In this document: one piece after another, positions 53,184 through 62,475 of the stretch
Layout: each line of letters starts with the position of its first letter
Position numbering within the stretch: the first letter of the stretch is position 1
Assembly (NCBI RefSeq): GCF_030733385.1
Contig: NZ_JASHJC010000006.1
Location: 1 to 64,000 of the forward strand
Reading direction: 5' to 3'
From: Roseovarius sp. MMSF_3359
GTDB taxonomy: Bacteria > Pseudomonadota > Alphaproteobacteria > Rhodobacterales > Rhodobacteraceae
DNA: 64,000 bases
The notes under the pieces: generated by a model
Seen by the model: only the letters and a program-made list of their open reading frames with translations
The model's database searches: none
Told to the model about the DNA's origin: nothing
Position numbers and translations under genes: made by a program

Positions 53184-53289
53184 GATGCCGTGCCTTCCCC
53201 GTCGTAACTATTCGTGAATGTTTCAGGTGTTTCACATATTGTCAATTGATGATCCATCTGTTTCAAAAGACGTAGATCAGGAGCTTGTC

Positions 53290-54612
53290 ATGAATCACGT
53301 CTTTCCAAGACACACCAAATCCCTGCCGCCCCGCGCCGTGCGTGGCGAAGGCGCTTATCTTTTCGATGCCAGCGGCAAACAGTATCTGGACGGGTCCGGC
53401 GGCGCCGCGGTGTCCTGCCTCGGTCATTCAGACCCGGATGTGATCGCCGCGATCAAGGCGCAGATCGACGAGATGGCTTTTGCCCATACTGGCTTCTTTA
53501 CGTCGAATGCGGCCGAATCCCTCGCTGACCGGCTGATTGAACATGCGCCGGGCGACCTTGACCGTGTGTATTTCGTCTCGGGTGGTTCTGAAGCTGTTGA
53601 GGCTGCTTTGAAACTCGCGCGGCAGTATTTCCTGGAGATCGGACAGACGCAGCGGTCGCGTTTCATCGCCCGTCGGCAAAGCTATCACGGTAACACTCTT
53701 GCGGCGCTGGCGACGGGCGGAAATGCCTGGCGCAAGGAGCCTTTTGCGCCGCTGATGATCGACACATCGCATATCGCGCCCTGCTATGAGTATCGTGACC
53801 GGGCAGACGGTGAAACCGCCGAAGACTACGGCCTGCGCGCTGCCAATGAACTGGAAGAAGAGCTGCAGCGGGTCGGTCCCGAAAACGTCATCGCCTTCAT
53901 CGCCGAACCTGTCGTGGGGGCTACCGCCGGGGCGGTGCCGCCGGCGTCCGGATATTTCAAACGCATCCGCGAGATTTGCGACCGACACGGGATCCTGTTG
54001 ATCCTTGATGAGGTGATGTGCGGGATGGGGCGGACCGGGAGTTTCTTTGCCTGCGAACAGGACGGGATCAGCCCCGACATCGTGACCATCGCCAAGGGTC
54101 TTGGGGCCGGTTATCAGCCCATCGGGGCGACCCTTTGCACGCGCGCGATCTATGACGCGATCGAAAACGGGTCTGGCTTTTTTCAACATGGGCATACCTA
54201 TGTTGGCCATCCGACCGCATGCGCCGCCGCCGATGTCGTCGTCTCCAAACTGACCGAAGGCGGGCTGACGGAACGGGCGAAAACCATGGGCGAAAAACTC
54301 GACGCGGCCCTCAAGAACGCCTTCGCACAGCACCCGCATATCGGCGATATCCGCGGGCGCGGCATGTTTCGCGGGATTGAGTTTGTCGAAGATCGCGCAA
54401 GCAAGGCGCCGTTCGATCCGTCGCTTGGGATCAATAAGAAACTCAAGAAAGCCTGTTTTGAGGCTGGGCTGATCTGCTATCCGATGGGCGGGACGATTGA
54501 CGGCAAACAAGGCGATCATATTCTGCTTGCGCCGCCGTTCATCGTGACCGATGCGCAGATTGACGAACTGGTGTCGAAGCTCGATATCGCCATCGGAAAC
54601 GTCCTTTCATGA
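53290..54612 (+). CDS. Class III PLP-dependent aminotransferase
   Basis: 440 residues from ATG 53290; the frame upstream is promoter region. Class III pattern: GSGGAAVSCLGHSDPDV, VSGGSEAVEAALKLARQYF, LILDEVMCGMGRTGSF and IAKGLGAGYQPIGA with the PLP-binding Lys. It transfers an amino group from an omega-amino acid or amine to a keto acid. Its stop overlaps the start of the BKACE gene, suggesting a short catabolic pathway. Confidence 0.92.
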   Translation: MNHVFPRHTKSLPPRAVRGEGAYLFDASGKQYLDGSGGAAVSCLGHSDPDVIAAIKAQIDEMAFAHTGFFTSNAAESLADRLIEHAPGDLDRVYFVSGGSEAVEAALKLARQYFLEIGQTQRSRFIARRQSYHGNTLAALATGGNAWRKEPFAPLMIDTSHIAPCYEYRDRADGETAEDYGLRAANELEEELQRVGPENVIAFIAEPVVGATAGAVPPASGYFKRIREICDRHGILLILDEVMCGMGRTGSFFACEQDGISPDIVTIAKGLGAGYQPIGATLCTRAIYDAIENGSGFFQHGHTYVGHPTACAAADVVVSKLTEGGLTERAKTMGEKLDAALKNAFAQHPHIGDIRGRGMFRGIEFVEDRASKAPFDPSLGINKKLKKACFEAGLICYPMGGTIDGKQGDHILLAPPFIVTDAQIDELVSKLDIAIGNVLS

Positions 54613-55388
54613 TGCCGTTGCCCGCATTGATGGTCGCGCCGAACGGGGCGCGGCTTGGCAAGGCGGATCATCCCGCCATCCCGCTGACACTGGATGAGAT
54701 TGTCGCAACCGCCCGCGACTGTCACGTCGTCGGGGCCGACGGCCTCCACCTGCATCTGCGCGATGAGGGTGGCGCACATATTCTCGATAGCGGCCGTTAC
54801 CGTGAGGCGGTGCAGGAATTATCCCGCGCCGTCCCCGGCATGGCGGTTCAGATCACCACCGAAGCGGTCGGCAAATACACCTCGGCCCAACAACGCGCCG
54901 TTGCCCTCACATCGGGGGCGTCGCTGGTGTCGACATCTATCCGCGAAATCATGGCGGATACCGATGAAGAAACAGCCCGGCAGTTCTTCGAAGAAGCCCG
55001 CGGCGCGTCAATATCGTTGCAGGTCATCCTCTATGATCTGGCTGATCTCGAATTGCTGCGCACGGTCCTGAGCCAACAGATGTTTTTTGATCCCGGGTTT
55101 CAGGTCCTTTTCGTCCTGGGCCGATATTCGGCGGGTCAGGAAAGCCACCCAGATGATCTGCACCCGTTCACGGCCTGGATGGACACGAATGGATGGCGCC
55201 CGGATTGGGCCGTTTGCGCCTTTGGCCGGGGCGAAACCGCGTGTCTTGACCATGCCCATAGGCTGGGTGGCAAATTGCGGGTCGGGTTCGAAAACTCGCT
55301 TTGGGGGCGCGACGGACGCCTTGCACGCGACAACGCGCAACGGGTGCGGGAAATCGCGGAATGTCGCGTAGGTGACAGCGCGGCATAA
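54609..55388 (+). CDS. BKACE family (3-keto-5-aminohexanoate cleavage-like) enzyme
   Basis: 259 residues; ATG 54609 overlaps the aminotransferase stop (ATGA). The DUF849/BKACE family is seen from VAPNGARLGKADHPAIPLT, HLHLRDEGGAHILDSGRY (metal-binding HxH), VQITTEA, and GFENSLWGRDG near the C-terminus. Members condense beta-keto acids with acetyl-CoA. Shorter than the usual 270-310 residues. The substrate is presumably the keto acid made by the neighbouring aminotransferase (inference). Confidence 0.88.
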   Translation: MMPLPALMVAPNGARLGKADHPAIPLTLDEIVATARDCHVVGADGLHLHLRDEGGAHILDSGRYREAVQELSRAVPGMAVQITTEAVGKYTSAQQRAVALTSGASLVSTSIREIMADTDEETARQFFEEARGASISLQVILYDLADLELLRTVLSQQMFFDPGFQVLFVLGRYSAGQESHPDDLHPFTAWMDTNGWRPDWAVCAFGRGETACLDHAHRLGGKLRVGFENSLWGRDGRLARDNAQRVREIAECRVGDSAA

Positions 55389-55500
55389 CAGATTGACCCC
55401 GGCAATGCCTTGCTAAATTTTCCCGAAACACTTGCCAACTACGATCGAGGCTTTACAGGGTAGGAGCAGCACGCGCCGCCCGGCAATGAAAGGATCGCGA

Positions 55501-56112
55501 ATGGCAAATCACCTGTACAAGAACGACCTTCCCGACGGGCTTGATTTGGGGCCGGTGGTCGCCATCGACTGCGAGACGATGGGGCTGAACCCGCATCGCG
55601 ACCGGCTTTGTGTGGTGCAGATGTCCGGCGGGGATGGCGATGCGCATCTGGTGCAGGTCACACGGGGCCAGACCGAGGCGCCAAATCTCGCCGCCCTGCT
55701 GGAAAACCCGGACGTGCTCAAACTTTTCCACTTTGGCCGGTTTGATATTGCGGCGATGTACCATGCGTTCGGCGCACTTGCCGCGCCGGTCTATTGCACC
55801 AAGATCGCAAGCAAGTTGATCCGGACATATACCGACCGCCACGGCCTCAAGAACTTGCTGCAGGAATTGCTCAATGTCGACGTCTCGAAGCAGCAACAAT
55901 CGTCCGATTGGGGTGCCGAGGACCTGACCGAGGCGCAGCTTGACTATGCCGCATCCGACGTCCTGCACCTGCATCAGCTGCGTGATGCACTCAACATCCG
56001 GCTTGAGCGCGAGGGCCGCATGGAACTCGCTCAGGCCTGCTTCGATTTCCTGCCGACCCGCGCAAAGCTCGACCTTGAAGGCTGGCCGGAAATCGACATC
56101 TTTGCGCATTGA
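55501..56112 (+). CDS. RNase D-like 3'-5' exonuclease
   Basis: 203 residues from ATG 55501. DEDDy exonuclease motifs: AIDCETMGL (Exo I), LFHFGRFDIAAM (Exo II) and LDYAASDVLHL with Tyr and Asp (Exo III). It lacks the HRDC domains of full-length RNase D, so it is the short alphaproteobacterial form. It may trim tRNA or other structured RNAs. Its stop overlaps the lptC start. Confidence 0.9.
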   Translation: MANHLYKNDLPDGLDLGPVVAIDCETMGLNPHRDRLCVVQMSGGDGDAHLVQVTRGQTEAPNLAALLENPDVLKLFHFGRFDIAAMYHAFGALAAPVYCTKIASKLIRTYTDRHGLKNLLQELLNVDVSKQQQSSDWGAEDLTEAQLDYAASDVLHLHQLRDALNIRLEREGRMELAQACFDFLPTRAKLDLEGWPEIDIFAH

Positions 56113-56726
56113 TGGCACTTTCGGACAATCTCTACTCGCGCGTCGTCGCCTGGATGAAAATCATCCTGCCGCTGGCGGCGCTTGGGATCTTGTCCACCTT
56201 GTTCCTGATCTCGCGGACCATTGACCCGACCGAGTCGATCCCGGTTGCCCAGATCGACCTTGAACAGCGCGCGCAGGAACTCGGCGCGACGAACCCGTCT
56301 TTTGCCGGGGTCACGGATAACGGCGACGAAGTGGCCTTCCAATCGGTGCGCGCCCGTCCCGACCCGGAAGACCCCGAACACCTGCTGGCAACGGATGTGA
56401 CCGCGCAGCTCAACCTGACATCGGGCGCTGTCATTGACATCACATCCGACAATGCCGACATGCATCAAAGTGAGCTGACCGCGACGCTTGACGGAAATGT
56501 GCATATCAGCACGACAACCGGCTATGTCATGACGACAGACGAGCTGTGGACGCGCCTCGATCAGCTTTATGCCGAGACGCCTGGACAGGTTGACGGCACC
56601 GGTCCTCCGGGGGACCTGACGGCGGGCAAGATGCTCCTCAAGACGAACCCCGAGACGGGTCAGGCAGAATTGATTTTTACAGAGGGCGTCAAGTTGATAT
56701 ACACTCCCAACGAACCCAAGGAATAA
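56112..56726 (+). CDS. lptC: LptC: periplasmic LPS export protein
   Basis: 204 residues from ATG 56112, overlapping the stop of the RNase D-like gene. One N-terminal membrane helix (IILPLAALGILSTLFLI) anchors a beta-jellyroll periplasmic domain. It bridges the LptB2FG transporter to LptA for LPS transport. First of the lptC-lptA-lptB set. Confidence 0.9.
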   Translation: MALSDNLYSRVVAWMKIILPLAALGILSTLFLISRTIDPTESIPVAQIDLEQRAQELGATNPSFAGVTDNGDEVAFQSVRARPDPEDPEHLLATDVTAQLNLTSGAVIDITSDNADMHQSELTATLDGNVHISTTTGYVMTTDELWTRLDQLYAETPGQVDGTGPPGDLTAGKMLLKTNPETGQAELIFTEGVKLIYTPNEPKE

Positions 56727-56731
56727 TTCCC

Positions 56732-57235
56732 GTGCATCGTTTTCAGAAACTCGTTTTTGCCCTTTGTGTTTCAATGACACCGGTGATGTCGACGGCGCAG
56801 GGTGCACAGGTGGCCTTTGGCAGTACCCAGCAGGACAGCAATCTGCCGGTTGAGGTGACTTCCGATAATCTGAACGTGAATCAGAATGACGGCACGGCCG
56901 TGTTCACCGGGAATGTCCTGATTGGACAGGGGCAGATGCGCCTCTGGGCGCCCAGGGTTCTGGTTGTCTATCTCGAAGATCAAAGCGGCATCGAAAGCCT
57001 CAATGCAACCGGAGGTGTAACGATTGTCAGCGGCGAAGATGCCGCCGAAGCCCGTCAGGCGGACTATAACGTGCAGACGGGCCTTATCGAGATGTATGGT
57101 GACGTCCTGCTAATCCAGGGCGTGAATGCGTTAACCGGCGACAAGATGTTCATCGACACCAAGGCCGGCACGGCCCGCGTGACCGGGCGCGTCAAGACCG
57201 TCTTGCGGCCAGAGTCGGAATCCGAGACCGAGTAA
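56732..57235 (+). CDS. lptA: LptA: periplasmic LPS-binding protein
   Basis: 167 residues from GTG 56732. Signal peptide FALCVSMTPVMSTAQG with likely cleavage near AQG; the mature part has the OstA-like beta-jellyroll pattern (VEVTSDNLNVNQNDGTAVFT, LTGDKMFIDTKAGTARVTG). It forms the periplasmic bridge for LPS. Its stop codon directly abuts the lptB ATG. Confidence 0.92.
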   Translation: MHRFQKLVFALCVSMTPVMSTAQGAQVAFGSTQQDSNLPVEVTSDNLNVNQNDGTAVFTGNVLIGQGQMRLWAPRVLVVYLEDQSGIESLNATGGVTIVSGEDAAEARQADYNVQTGLIEMYGDVLLIQGVNALTGDKMFIDTKAGTARVTGRVKTVLRPESESETE

Positions 57236-57994
57236 ATGGTAAAACCAGACTTAAAAATTGCCCATCAGAATACCGGGCTGCAGATCGAGAACCTCCGGAA
57301 AAGCTATGCCAAGCGCGTTGTCATTCGCGATGTCTCGCTCAACCTGAACCAGGGTGAGGTCGTGGCCCTTCTGGGCCCGAACGGGTCGGGCAAGACCACG
57401 ACCTTCTATGCGGTGGCTGGTCTGGTCTATCCCGAGGGGGGCCATGTCACCATCGACGGGCGGGAGGTGACGAACCTGCCCATGTACCGGCGCGCCAAAC
57501 TGGGCATCGGGTACCTGCCACAGGAGATGTCGATCTTTCGGGGGATGTCGGTCGAAGACAATATCATGGCGATCCTCGACATCTCGGTTTCCCAACGGCA
57601 CAAACGCCGTGAACGGCTTGAAGAGTTGCTCTCCGAGTTCTCTATCGAACACCTGCGCCGTGCGCCAGCACTGGCCCTTTCGGGCGGAGAACGTCGCCGG
57701 GTCGAAATTGCCCGCTGCCTGGCCGCGCACCCCAAATACCTGCTTCTGGACGAACCATTTGCCGGCGTTGACCCGATTTCCGTCGGCGATATCAGGCACC
57801 TGGTTGCCGATCTCAAGAAACGCGGCATTGGCGTGCTGATCACCGACCACAATGTCCGCGAAACGCTGGAAATCGTTGATCGCGCTTACATTTTGCACGA
57901 CGGTAAGGTGCTGATGTCCGGCAACCCGGAAGAAGTGGTCGAAAACGAAAACGTGCGCCGCGTTTATCTTGGTGACAATTTTCGCATTTCCTGA
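57236..57994 (+). CDS. lptB: LptB: LPS export ATPase
   Basis: 252 residues. ABC ATPase with Walker A GPNGSGKT (47-54), signature [15 protein letters not shown] and Walker [11 protein letters not shown], ending in the LptB-type [12 protein letters not shown]. It drives LPS extraction from the inner membrane. In many proteobacteria rpoN follows; here the next gene is hpf. Confidence 0.96.
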   Translation: MVKPDLKIAHQNTGLQIENLRKSYAKRVVIRDVSLNLNQGEVVALLGPNGSGKTTTFYAVAGLVYPEGGHVTIDGREVTNLPMYRRAKLGIGYLPQEMSIFRGMSVEDNIMAILDISVSQRHKRRERLEELLSEFSIEHLRRAPALALSGGERRRVEIARCLAAHPKYLLLDEPFAGVDPISVGDIRHLVADLKKRGIGVLITDHNVRETLEIVDRAYILHDGKVLMSGNPEEVVENENVRRVYLGDNFRIS

Positions 57995-58238
57995 TCGCCA
58001 CCGAAGTGATCGAAAAAGCTGGGCGGATTCCTCCTTCACGCATTGACATCCACCTCAAAACGGGCGTCAATTGGGGCATGACATTTGTGTATCGCGAATT
58101 GTCCAACAGAGTCGCCCCGCTTGTCGGGCCGGGTTTCGGGCAAGCATATCAAATGTCTTTTTTCTGCATTCGGAGCTGAATTTCGGGAAGGTGCCTGGCA
58201 CCCCGCCCGCTGCCGAACTGTCATATGAAGGAGACAAG

Positions 58239-58802
58239 ATGCGCTATCAAATCAGTGGAAAACAGATCGACATCGGCGAGGCGCTGCAAATCCACGTAAA
58301 GGACGAACTGGGCGCGGCAGTGGCGAAATATGCAGAACGTCCAACAGACGCCCATGTCACCTTCTCGAAAAGCGCCAGCGAATTCGTTTGCGAATCCGTG
58401 GTTCATCTTTCCACCGGTCTGACCGCGCAGGCCAAGGCCCATGCGCATGAAATCTATGCGGCGTTCGATTCCTGCTGTGACAAGATGGAAAAACAGCTCC
58501 GTCGATACAAGCGTAGGTTGAAAGATCATCACAACAATCGGTCAGAACCGGTTGAAATCTCCGGAGCCTCCTCTTATATCCTCGCCTCGGAAGGCGAAGA
58601 AGCAGAATCAGAACCCGATAGCCTGCAACCGATCATCGTCGCAGAGATGGAAACCAACATCCCGTCTCTGTCGGTAGGTGAAGCCGTGATGCAGATGGAG
58701 CTGGCGGGTGCCCCTGTTCTGGTTTTTCGGAAAGAGGGCAAGGATGGATTGAACGTGGTGTACCGTCGCGATGACGGGAACATCGGCTGGATTGATCCGT
58801 AA
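58239..58802 (+). CDS. hpf: Ribosome hibernation promoting factor, long form
   Basis: 187 residues from ATG 58239, after GAAGGAGA. An N-terminal S30AE domain (MRYQISGKQIDIGEALQIHV to about residue 100) and a C-terminal dimerisation domain (SVGEAVMQMELAGAPVLVFR, GNIGWIDP) make it the long HPF that forms 100S ribosomes. The gap from lptB (244 bp) probably carries its own promoter. Ribosome protection fits with the rRNA-repair genes elsewhere in the window, but there is no direct link. Confidence 0.95.
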   Translation: MRYQISGKQIDIGEALQIHVKDELGAAVAKYAERPTDAHVTFSKSASEFVCESVVHLSTGLTAQAKAHAHEIYAAFDSCCDKMEKQLRRYKRRLKDHHNNRSEPVEISGASSYILASEGEEAESEPDSLQPIIVAEMETNIPSLSVGEAVMQMELAGAPVLVFRKEGKDGLNVVYRRDDGNIGWIDP

Positions 58803-58853
58803 ATCTGGGGTTTGGGCAATGTCGCTCTGATCCTGTCGGAGCGACAAGAAAAT

Positions 58854-59318
58854 ATGACAATGTCAGTTATCCTCAAACCAGAGGCCGTGCGGGTTCTTTC
58901 GTCCGCCAGCAGCAAGAAACGCCTGCTGCATGAAATCGGCGGCATCGCCGAACAGGCCTATGGCGTCGATCATTCCTCTGCCGTCGAGGCGCTCCATGAA
59001 CGGGAGAGCCTTGGCCCAACCGGCGTCGGGAAAGGCGTGGCCTTGCCGCATGCACGGATCGACGGGCTTGAAAAGGTCGTGGGCGCGCTCGTTCTGCTTG
59101 ATACACCGATCGACTTCGATGCGGTTGACCGCCAGCCTGTTGATCTGGCCTTCGCGCTTTTCGCCCCGCGCGAGGCCGGTGTCGAACACCTCAAGGCGCT
59201 TGCATTGGTCTCCCGCACCCTGCGCGATCAATCCATCTGTGCCAAACTGCGGGCGAACCAGGATCCGGCGACGCTTTATACCATCGTGACGGAATCGCAG
59301 GCGGTGCAGGCGGCGTAA
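58854..59318 (+). CDS. ptsN: PtsN: nitrogen PTS enzyme IIA
   Basis: 154 residues from ATG 58854. PTS EIIA-2 fold with phosphorylated His in GVALPHARIDG (H66) and LLDTPIDFDAVDRQPVDLAF. It regulates potassium and nitrogen/carbon functions through its phosphorylation state. Located after hpf as in other proteobacteria. Confidence 0.95.
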   Translation: MTMSVILKPEAVRVLSSASSKKRLLHEIGGIAEQAYGVDHSSAVEALHERESLGPTGVGKGVALPHARIDGLEKVVGALVLLDTPIDFDAVDRQPVDLAFALFAPREAGVEHLKALALVSRTLRDQSICAKLRANQDPATLYTIVTESQAVQAA

Positions 59319-59327
59319 GATCCGCCG

Positions 59328-60755
59328 CTACTGCCAGGCTTCAAACCCGAACATCATGTAGTCGCGCTGATAAGCCGCTTTCGTCAGGCTTTCGATCTCG
59401 TCATCGTAGATCTCGGAAAGCGGGAAGGGTGTGTCCGGCGCGGGCTGAACCGGCCGCGGTGGATTTTCGTACCCGAGCTGTGTGGCAAGGGCGGTCAGGT
59501 GGCTTTCCATCTCCTCTTCGCGGATCACCCTGTCGGGCACTGAAAACCGGGCCATCCCCTGGATGAGCGAGGTCTGCGAGGCCCAATGGGCATCGACGCG
59601 CAACCCGGTCTGGCCGGACAGGTTGGCGCGCAAGAACTCCAGAAACGCGACAAAAGCCTGACGGTGGGCACGCCGGTCATAGGTGGCATCCGGCCAAGAC
59701 CCCGGAATGGGCAGCTTGTGAAAATTCTTCAGTGTCTTGCGGATATCGGCAAAGGCCTCGTCGTCTTGCTTCAGCACCTTCTCGCAAAACGCCGCATGGG
59801 CGCGGGCGACGGGGTGGCGGATCACTGTGAAGCTGCGATGCAGACCCGACCGGCGTTTCCATTGCCGCAGGGCCTTTTGGTTGAACTGCCGCGGCAGATC
59901 GCCCGGTGTCACCCCATCAAGCGCCGCGAGCCAGGAACACACCGCGTCTTCGGGACCGGACCGCACCGGCATGTAGAGCAGAGGCGCCGTCGCCCCAGTG
60001 ACATATCCCGGCACCGCCGCCCCGCGGCGCGGCTCGAAATTGGGGGTCCGCGAGAGGTTGAAGAAATCGGTCTTGGCAAGCGCCTCTTCCATCTCCTGAT
60101 AGTTCGAGACTTTGCTCTCTAACGGCTTTGGGTTCTGCTTCTTGAGGGAGGCATCAAGCCGGTCCAACTGATCTTCCGCGCCGAGATACCGCGCTAGTCC
60201 GTTGATGACATCGACATCCCTGAGATTTTCATAGGCCACGTAAAACGCGGTCTGGCCGGTGATCTGCAGGCAGTTCATCACATGCACCTGAAAGGCCTGC
60301 AATTGCCCGAGATATTGTTCAAACTCGGCAATATCAAAGCTGATCTTGCTGTCCCGGCGGCGTTTCACGTTGGTCAGCTTCCACTGCCCCGTGATCTGCG
60401 CGATCTTCCACGAGACATAGCTTTCCAAGGGGTTCCGCGTCAGGATCACCTTGGCGCAACGCGGGTCATCCAGGCAAAGCTCCAGCGCCCGAGCATCATG
60501 GTCATGGAAAAATCGGAAACCCCCGATGCCGCTCGATTTGTCCCTGATCGTGTTGATCAGGCGTTCTGGATCGGCATCGCGCATCGCCAGGGTCATGTCC
60601 CGGATCTCGGTCTGGTTTGGATAGCCGATGAAATGCGGGTTGAATGCCTCGCCATGACATTCGATATCCGCGAACCGGTTCAAATTCGCTTCAAGGAAGT
60701 TCGACCCGGTGCGCATCTCGGCAAAGACCACGAAGTAATCGAATTTACCGGCCAT
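59328..60755 (-). CDS. Double sulfotransferase-domain protein
   Basis: 475 residues. The N-terminal half (about 1-230) has the PAPS-binding loop FAEMRTGSNFLEANLNRF and the 3'-phosphate motif ILTRNPLESYVSWKIAQ of sulfotransferases (NodH/LPS type). The C-terminal half (about 250-470) looks like a second sulfotransferase-type module (PLLYMPVRSGPEDAVCSWLA, SFTVIRHPVARAHAAFCEKV). A fusion of two transferases is unusual. It starts a minus-strand cluster with glycosyltransferases, suggesting sulfation of a surface glycan. Confidence 0.8.
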   Translation of the reverse strand: MAGKFDYFVVFAEMRTGSNFLEANLNRFADIECHGEAFNPHFIGYPNQTEIRDMTLAMRDADPERLINTIRDKSSGIGGFRFFHDHDARALELCLDDPRCAKVILTRNPLESYVSWKIAQITGQWKLTNVKRRRDSKISFDIAEFEQYLGQLQAFQVHVMNCLQITGQTAFYVAYENLRDVDVINGLARYLGAEDQLDRLDASLKKQNPKPLESKVSNYQEMEEALAKTDFFNLSRTPNFEPRRGAAVPGYVTGATAPLLYMPVRSGPEDAVCSWLAALDGVTPGDLPRQFNQKALRQWKRRSGLHRSFTVIRHPVARAHAAFCEKVLKQDDEAFADIRKTLKNFHKLPIPGSWPDATYDRRAHRQAFVAFLEFLRANLSGQTGLRVDAHWASQTSLIQGMARFSVPDRVIREEEMESHLTALATQLGYENPPRPVQPAPDTPFPLSEIYDDEIESLTKAAYQRDYMMFGFEAWQ

Positions 60756-60761
60756 CTTGGG

Positions 60762-62459
60762 TCATCGCACCAGGTAAGGTTTGCGTTTGCTCGGCGCCGG
60801 TTCGTGCAGATCATGCGCGACAGGAAAATCGCCCATCAGATAGGGGTGCATGCCCTGGTTCTTGAGGTTCTGGAGGAACTGCCCAAAGCCTTTGAGGTCC
60901 GCCATTTTCGGCACCTCCGCCAGGCCCCGGACCTGCTGCTGACCGATTTCGTCGATGATGGTCTGCAGCGGCTCCATCGGCGCCTCGATGAATTCGGCCA
61001 TCGTCCAGATCCGCACGCGCGCCTTGGACCAGGTCGACCGCAGCGTTTCCAGGTGTTTGCTTTCGATCTGCTGCAACAAGGCTGCCTCGCGCCGGATGTC
61101 CGAGAAATTACCGTTCGATTGAAACAGAGGTACGGCCCAGGCGCCGGTGATCACCGACACCTGCGCATTGGGATCCTTCGCGATGTCCCATTCGATCGCC
61201 TGATTGTCGCGCGGTCCGAATTGAAAACACTGCCGTTCGCCCCGCGTGTTCCAGATCAGGTTGGCCAGAAAGGCGCGCGGATTGTAGTCGCGGAGCTGCG
61301 CGCTGTCGCTGAGCGCGCCGTTGATGACCGACTGCCCGTCGGAAAACTCCGCCCGTTCCGGCGCAAAGAGATGGCCGTGAACCCTCGTACCGGTGACCTT
61401 GGCAAGCCAGCCTTCGAAATTCTCGAACAGATCGCTGAACCCTTCGAAAACCGAATATTGCCCGCAGGTCAGCCCGTTTTCGCGGGTTTCCACCGGGAAT
61501 CGGCTCTGCATATAGAGGCCCGCGCGGCCACGGGTGCGCCGCTCAACCGCCTTGGCGAAGATCCGGTCGATCTTGCCGGGGTTCGGCTCGGTCCGTTTCA
61601 TTGCGCCGGACGGGTCGGTCAGGAATGCATCATAGAGACGGTTCGCAAACGGCCAGATTTTGCGGGCAACAAAACAGTCCGACCGGCGCAGCAATTGCAG
61701 GTGGTCGTCGTAAAAAATATGCGGCTTACCCTGGTAGTCGAATTTCGACAGCGTTAGTGACCTGCTTTCGATCTGGCGGGAGTATTGCCGCGCCAGGGTC
61801 TGGAAATAGCTCTCGTCCGGGATCCAGACTTTGCTGAAATACCGGTCATAGGTCTCGCGCTCGGGATCTTGCAGGATCGCCGAAAGGGTCTGCCGGGTCA
61901 GGCACCACCACTGGCTGCCCATATGCGGTACGATCCCGTTGGGGATCTTGCGCTTCAGGCCGACAAACCGCTGGAACGCCACGTATCGGTCGAACAGGTA
62001 CTTGTTCTTGCGCCACGAAAACGGAAACCGCATCGTGAATCGTTCCTGATCCAGCCCGCCGATGGTCCAGGGCACATCCGCGGTGGTCGCGGATTCGATG
62101 AAGTCCGTGTGCGGGCGCTCGGCCAGGTAATCGAGAAGCTCCTGCACCGGACGAAGTGGCAGGCAAGATCCGGACGCCAGATAGACATGGCGCACGTCGG
62201 GAAATTCATCGAGCATCATTTGCGATGCCTGCTGCGTGGCCGCCACCAGCCCCCACGTTCCCCATTCGCAGCGGTGTCTTTTGCTGAACCGGATGTCCGG
62301 TACGTCCGACAGCGCGTTGACGAATGCGTTGTACTCCTTCTGCGGCACGGATTTATCGGCGTGGATCACCAGCGGGCAGCCCGCGGCAGACCAATGCCGA
62401 ACCACCTGCTCGGCACGATCAAAGGCCGTGTGGACCAGCATGACGATCCCGACACTCAC
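60762..62459 (-). CDS. Branch-type (core-2/I-branching) glycosyltransferase with C-terminal extension
   Basis: 565 residues. The N-terminal part (about 1-250) matches Branch-family beta-1,6-N-acetylglucosaminyltransferases: MLVHTAFDRAEQVVRHW, HADKSVPQKEY, HVYLASGSCLPLRPVQELLD, HMGSQWWCLTRQTLSAIL. The C-terminal 300 residues match a domain usually found with this family in roseobacters (DUF5928, from memory). It probably adds sugars to an exopolysaccharide or capsule. It ends 6 bp before the sulfotransferase gene. Confidence 0.85.
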   Translation of the reverse strand: MSVGIVMLVHTAFDRAEQVVRHWSAAGCPLVIHADKSVPQKEYNAFVNALSDVPDIRFSKRHRCEWGTWGLVAATQQASQMMLDEFPDVRHVYLASGSCLPLRPVQELLDYLAERPHTDFIESATTADVPWTIGGLDQERFTMRFPFSWRKNKYLFDRYVAFQRFVGLKRKIPNGIVPHMGSQWWCLTRQTLSAILQDPERETYDRYFSKVWIPDESYFQTLARQYSRQIESRSLTLSKFDYQGKPHIFYDDHLQLLRRSDCFVARKIWPFANRLYDAFLTDPSGAMKRTEPNPGKIDRIFAKAVERRTRGRAGLYMQSRFPVETRENGLTCGQYSVFEGFSDLFENFEGWLAKVTGTRVHGHLFAPERAEFSDGQSVINGALSDSAQLRDYNPRAFLANLIWNTRGERQCFQFGPRDNQAIEWDIAKDPNAQVSVITGAWAVPLFQSNGNFSDIRREAALLQQIESKHLETLRSTWSKARVRIWTMAEFIEAPMEPLQTIIDEIGQQQVRGLAEVPKMADLKGFGQFLQNLKNQGMHPYLMGDFPVAHDLHEPAPSKRKPYLVR

Positions 62460-62475
62460 CTTTGCTGCCCTTTTC

